Assembly (NCBI GenBank): GCA_003833075.1
Contig: RIAY01000005.1
Location: 124,001-188,000, forward strand
Direction: 5' to 3'
Origin: Muribaculaceae bacterium Isolate-036 (Harlan)
GTDB taxonomy: Bacteria; Bacteroidota; Bacteroidia; Bacteroidales; Muribaculaceae
Length of the DNA stretch: 64,000 bases
Positions 61,572 to 64,000 of the stretch are shown here, in pieces. The notes below the pieces were generated by a model. It saw nothing but the letters and a program-made list of their open reading frames with translations, was not told the DNA's origin and ran no database searches. Within the stretch, counting starts at the first letter, position 1, and every line of letters begins with the position of its first letter. The position numbers were made by a program, and so were the translations under genes.

Positions 61572-63503
61572 CTATTTCTTCACGCTTTTTAACACTTTCT
61601 GATTAACCTTGACCGGATATTTTTTCCTTAGTTCATCCTCCCATTGACTCTGAAACTCATTCTGATAGTCATTCGTTACGAGTCCGCGCACATCTGTGTA
61701 TTCTTCAGGTTCAGTCAATATTTTCGGATCTATCATGAAGAATGATTCGAAATTCTTCTTCACCGGCTTTGTTGGCGCTCCGTCAAACACAAGATTATCT
61801 ACCATCGCGTTGCCCCCTTTCTCCACGAGCACCTTCTCTATCGAGACTGTGCCTTTGAATGACTTGCGTATCGTATTTACTATTGAGTCACGCCCTGTGA
61901 CAGCCGCCATTTTTCTCACTTCATCCGCAATGGAATCATTGAGTGTCTGAACAAGATACCCCTTTGCATGAGGAACGCTCCATTTGTAATTATCTCGATG
62001 AGATTCAAAATAGTCTTTAAGACCTTCTGTATCTTTGGCTGCCTTATCCCAGATTTTCTTCACGCTTACTTCATAAAGTAGACTGCCGTCGATATATTCA
62101 TGAAGAAGATTCCTGTAATCCGGTTCCTCTCGCTCGAGCCTGTCTATTTCCACCTCTACAAGAGAAGTGTTGTAGAACGAAGCAAGACTATTGTCAAATA
62201 TTTTCAACGCAGCTTCCGGATTTGCCTGTCTTATATTTTTCATTTCATACACTAAAGCCGACACCGGAATTTTATTTCCACCTATGGTTATCAAGGTAAG
62301 ATTGCCATCGGAAGTGTTGCCGTAAGCGGCATAGAATGCGGAATCAAGTGCATTTGTACTGATATATCGCTCAATGGATTCCACCACTTTATCATTGAGT
62401 TTTGCCTTGTGCTTAGCCGCGAGACGTGAGGTCTGATTATCACGCACAAGTGAATATCGTTCATCCTGCGGATTGGTTACACGCGCAAGGAACTCAGGCT
62501 TCATCTGTTCCATAGAAGGAATCGGGCGCGATGCGATTCGGTTAATGATATGCCAGCCGAAAGCCGTGCGGAAAGGTTCGCTTATACTGTTGTCTGTCAG
62601 AGAGAACGCAACGGAGTCAAATTCCGCAACCATCTCGCCGGTACCGAACCATGGCAACATCCCGCCCTGACGTGCAGAGCCTCTGTCATCGGAAAGACGG
62701 GTGGCAAGCTCTGAAAATGCCGATGGATTTGCCTTGACAATATTATAGATACTGTCAATTTCATGACGCGCTTTGGAATCTGTCGCGGAATCATTACCCT
62801 GTGCCATCTTAAGAATATGGGCTGCCTGGATTTTGCCTCTCGCCGGGCGACGCTTGCCTCCTTTCAGCACGTGGTATCCGACCGGACTTTCCACGACTCC
62901 AGAAATCTCGCCTTCAGGAGTAGCATAGGCGGCAACCTCGAATGAATACGGATATTGCTGGGCAGATATATAACCCATCCATCCACCTCTCTGGTTAGAT
63001 CCGCGGTCTTCCGAGATTCCGGCGGCAAGTTCCGTGAAATCAGCACCGGAGAGCAACGCATCCCTCACACTGTCGATACGCTGGCGTTTAGCAGCATTCT
63101 CGGCAGGATTCTGACTTTTGAAGAGCATGATGTGGCTTACCTCCACCTCTTGTGTCGCCCGGTCATATGTCTCTTTAAGAAGTTTTTCAAGGAATACAGA
63201 GTCGGCAAGATAAGGAGCGGCAAGATCATGCCGGTATTGCTCCATCTCTTTTCTGAAAGCCGCAGTGGTGTCTATCCCTTCCGCCTTGGCGTCCTCGACT
63301 TTCATCTTATAAAGCTTAAACATCTCTACATACTCATCAAGAGGCTGCTGGCTAAGTTGCTGCTGACTGTTCTTTCCATACAGATATTCAAACTCCGATT
63401 TAGGAACGTCAACACCATTGACTGTCATTATTACGGGATCCTTAGCCATAAGAGCCAAAGCGAAAAGAGTTACTCCTGCCCCGGCGACAAACTTTTTATT
63501 CAT
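61572..63503 (-). CDS. PpiD/SurA-like parvulin chaperone with two rotamase domains
   Basis: 643 residues with an N-terminal signal or anchor (MNKKFVAGAGVTLFALALMA). Two parvulin domains are visible: one from EVSHIMLFKSQNPAENA to about 215 with GGWMGYISAQQYPYSFEVAAY and SPVGYHVLKGGKR, the second from KIQAAHILKMAQGND with GGMLPWFGTGEMVAEFDSVAF and TAFGWHIINRI (about 225-335). A long C-terminal helical domain follows. It assists folding of exported proteins. Confidence 0.88.
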   Translation of the reverse strand: MNKKFVAGAGVTLFALALMAKDPVIMTVNGVDVPKSEFEYLYGKNSQQQLSQQPLDEYVEMFKLYKMKVEDAKAEGIDTTAAFRKEMEQYRHDLAAPYLADSVFLEKLLKETYDRATQEVEVSHIMLFKSQNPAENAAKRQRIDSVRDALLSGADFTELAAGISEDRGSNQRGGWMGYISAQQYPYSFEVAAYATPEGEISGVVESPVGYHVLKGGKRRPARGKIQAAHILKMAQGNDSATDSKARHEIDSIYNIVKANPSAFSELATRLSDDRGSARQGGMLPWFGTGEMVAEFDSVAFSLTDNSISEPFRTAFGWHIINRIASRPIPSMEQMKPEFLARVTNPQDERYSLVRDNQTSRLAAKHKAKLNDKVVESIERYISTNALDSAFYAAYGNTSDGNLTLITIGGNKIPVSALVYEMKNIRQANPEAALKIFDNSLASFYNTSLVEVEIDRLEREEPDYRNLLHEYIDGSLLYEVSVKKIWDKAAKDTEGLKDYFESHRDNYKWSVPHAKGYLVQTLNDSIADEVRKMAAVTGRDSIVNTIRKSFKGTVSIEKVLVEKGGNAMVDNLVFDGAPTKPVKKNFESFFMIDPKILTEPEEYTDVRGLVTNDYQNEFQSQWEDELRKKYPVKVNQKVLKSVKK

Positions 63504-63594
63504 TGAAGTTTCAACTTTTGTTACTTACTTAACTTTTCTGGAACTTGGAAATTCCGTCATTGGAAATTCAGAACTCATCTTTCCAATATCCATA

Positions 63595-63640
63595 TAATTT
63601 TAACGATGACAATTTATAAAAATTGTCATCGTTAAAATTA
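63595..63640. terminator. Terminator between recQ and the PpiD-like gene
   Basis: Arms 63595-63615 and 63620-63640 pair perfectly over 21 bases with a 4-base loop and AT-rich flanks, 27 bases after the recQ stop on the minus strand. Confidence 0.8.
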
Positions 63641-63666
63641 TAACCGTATTTATTGCCTGAATACTG

Positions 63667-64000
63667 TCAATTCCCCATTTCCGATATGAACTTCACCCTT
63701 ACCAGACGAATATTGTTTTCTTCATATTCGTCACCAAGTTCCTGAATTGCGTTTTCCAGATCATCTTCCTCGCTTTCACGGAAATAATCCATTATATCTT
63801 CCACCTGCTCGTCATCAAGTATCTCATATATGAAATAATTGATATCGATTTTGGTTCCTGCCTCCACAATGGATTCAAGCACGTCAAGCATCTCCTCAAA
63901 TTCAAGACCTTTGCTCTCTGCAAGTTCGTCAAGATCTATTTTTCGGTCAATGGCTTGAATCACCGACACCTTGAGATTATTCTCTTTAGGAACCGAGCGC
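63667..64000 (-). CDS. recQ: ATP-dependent DNA helicase RecQ, C-terminal part (5' end outside window)
   Basis: The frame is open from the window edge; the inner GTG at 63969 is not a true start. About 110 residues: SVPKENNLKVSVIQAIDRKIDLDELAESKGLEFEEMLDVLESIV (split) then an acidic tail (YFRESEEDDLENAIQELGDEYEENNIRLVRVKFISEMGN, split). This resembles the end of Bacteroidota RecQ helicases. The helicase core is not in the window, so the call depends on this C-terminal match. Confidence 0.75.
   Translation of the reverse strand, partial: RSVPKENNLKVSVIQAIDRKIDLDELAESKGLEFEEMLDVLESIVEAGTKIDINYFIYEILDDEQVEDIMDYFRESEEDDLENAIQELGDEYEENNIRLVRVKFISEMGN

Noticed and set aside
1..64000. CRISPR array, tRNA or rRNA genes
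   Set aside because: No regularly spaced repeats, cloverleaf or rRNA-like conserved blocks were seen on either strand.

Overview
The window reads as a chromosome segment of a Bacteroidales bacterium, most likely the gut family Muribaculaceae or a close relative. Support: promoters of the Bacteroidota form (TTTG-like box, 19-22 bases, TAnnTTTG), an LpxC-FabZ fusion, the small DUF4295 protein after rpmB-rpmG, a Bacteroides-type serine palmitoyltransferase, a sodium-pumping methylmalonyl-CoA decarboxylase set, a menaquinone operon, and many SurA/TamB/OstA-type envelope factors. The family-level placement is inference; no rRNA or tRNA gene was seen.

Layout. 1-2.4 kb: end of an HtrA-type protease, a spacer with a worn repeat copy, rpoD and an outer-membrane barrel protein. 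2.4-10.6 kb, minus strand: prs, a GH13 amylase, a patatin-like lipase and a 1500-residue TamB-like protein. 10.6-13.3 kb: tsaD, a CinA-type amidohydrolase lacking its N-terminal domain, rpmB, rpmG and a DUF4295 gene. 13.3-26.3 kb: a small barrel protein, nadE, tsaC, a polyprenyl-phosphate sugar transferase, a ClC transporter, fmt, menD-B-C-E and a Crp/Fnr regulator. 26.3-29.5 kb, minus strand: lpxD, lpxC-fabZ, lpxA. 29.6-34.1 kb: mce, mmdA, an OadG-like subunit, mmdC, mmdB (succinate-propionate energy conservation). 34-40 kb: two conserved small proteins, spt, a GH43 enzyme and dnaK.

40.2-50.8 kb is the striking part: a type I restriction-modification island inserted immediately after dnaK. 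An imperfect copy of the dnaK 3' end plus its terminator lies at the far border. On the minus strand one operon holds an HTH regulator, hsdR, hsdM, a rhuM gene, a small membrane protein and an hsdS gene that is cut off after its first target-recognition half. Downstream lie a tyrosine recombinase, a complete hsdS on the opposite strand and a detached second hsdS half. Four copies of a 14-base site in alternating orientation bracket the two C-terminal halves. Inverting either bracketed segment would join the operon's N-terminal half, in frame, to one or other C-terminal half. This is a DNA-inversion switch for HsdS specificity, and the assembled sequence captures a state in which the operon copy is truncated.

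50.8-64 kb, minus strand: two DUF3857-type proteins (one an intact transglutaminase fold, one apparently lacking the catalytic cysteine), mutL, an OstA-like protein, three SurA/PpiD-like periplasmic folding factors and the end of recQ. Together the OstA-like and SurA-like genes look like an outer-membrane assembly operon.
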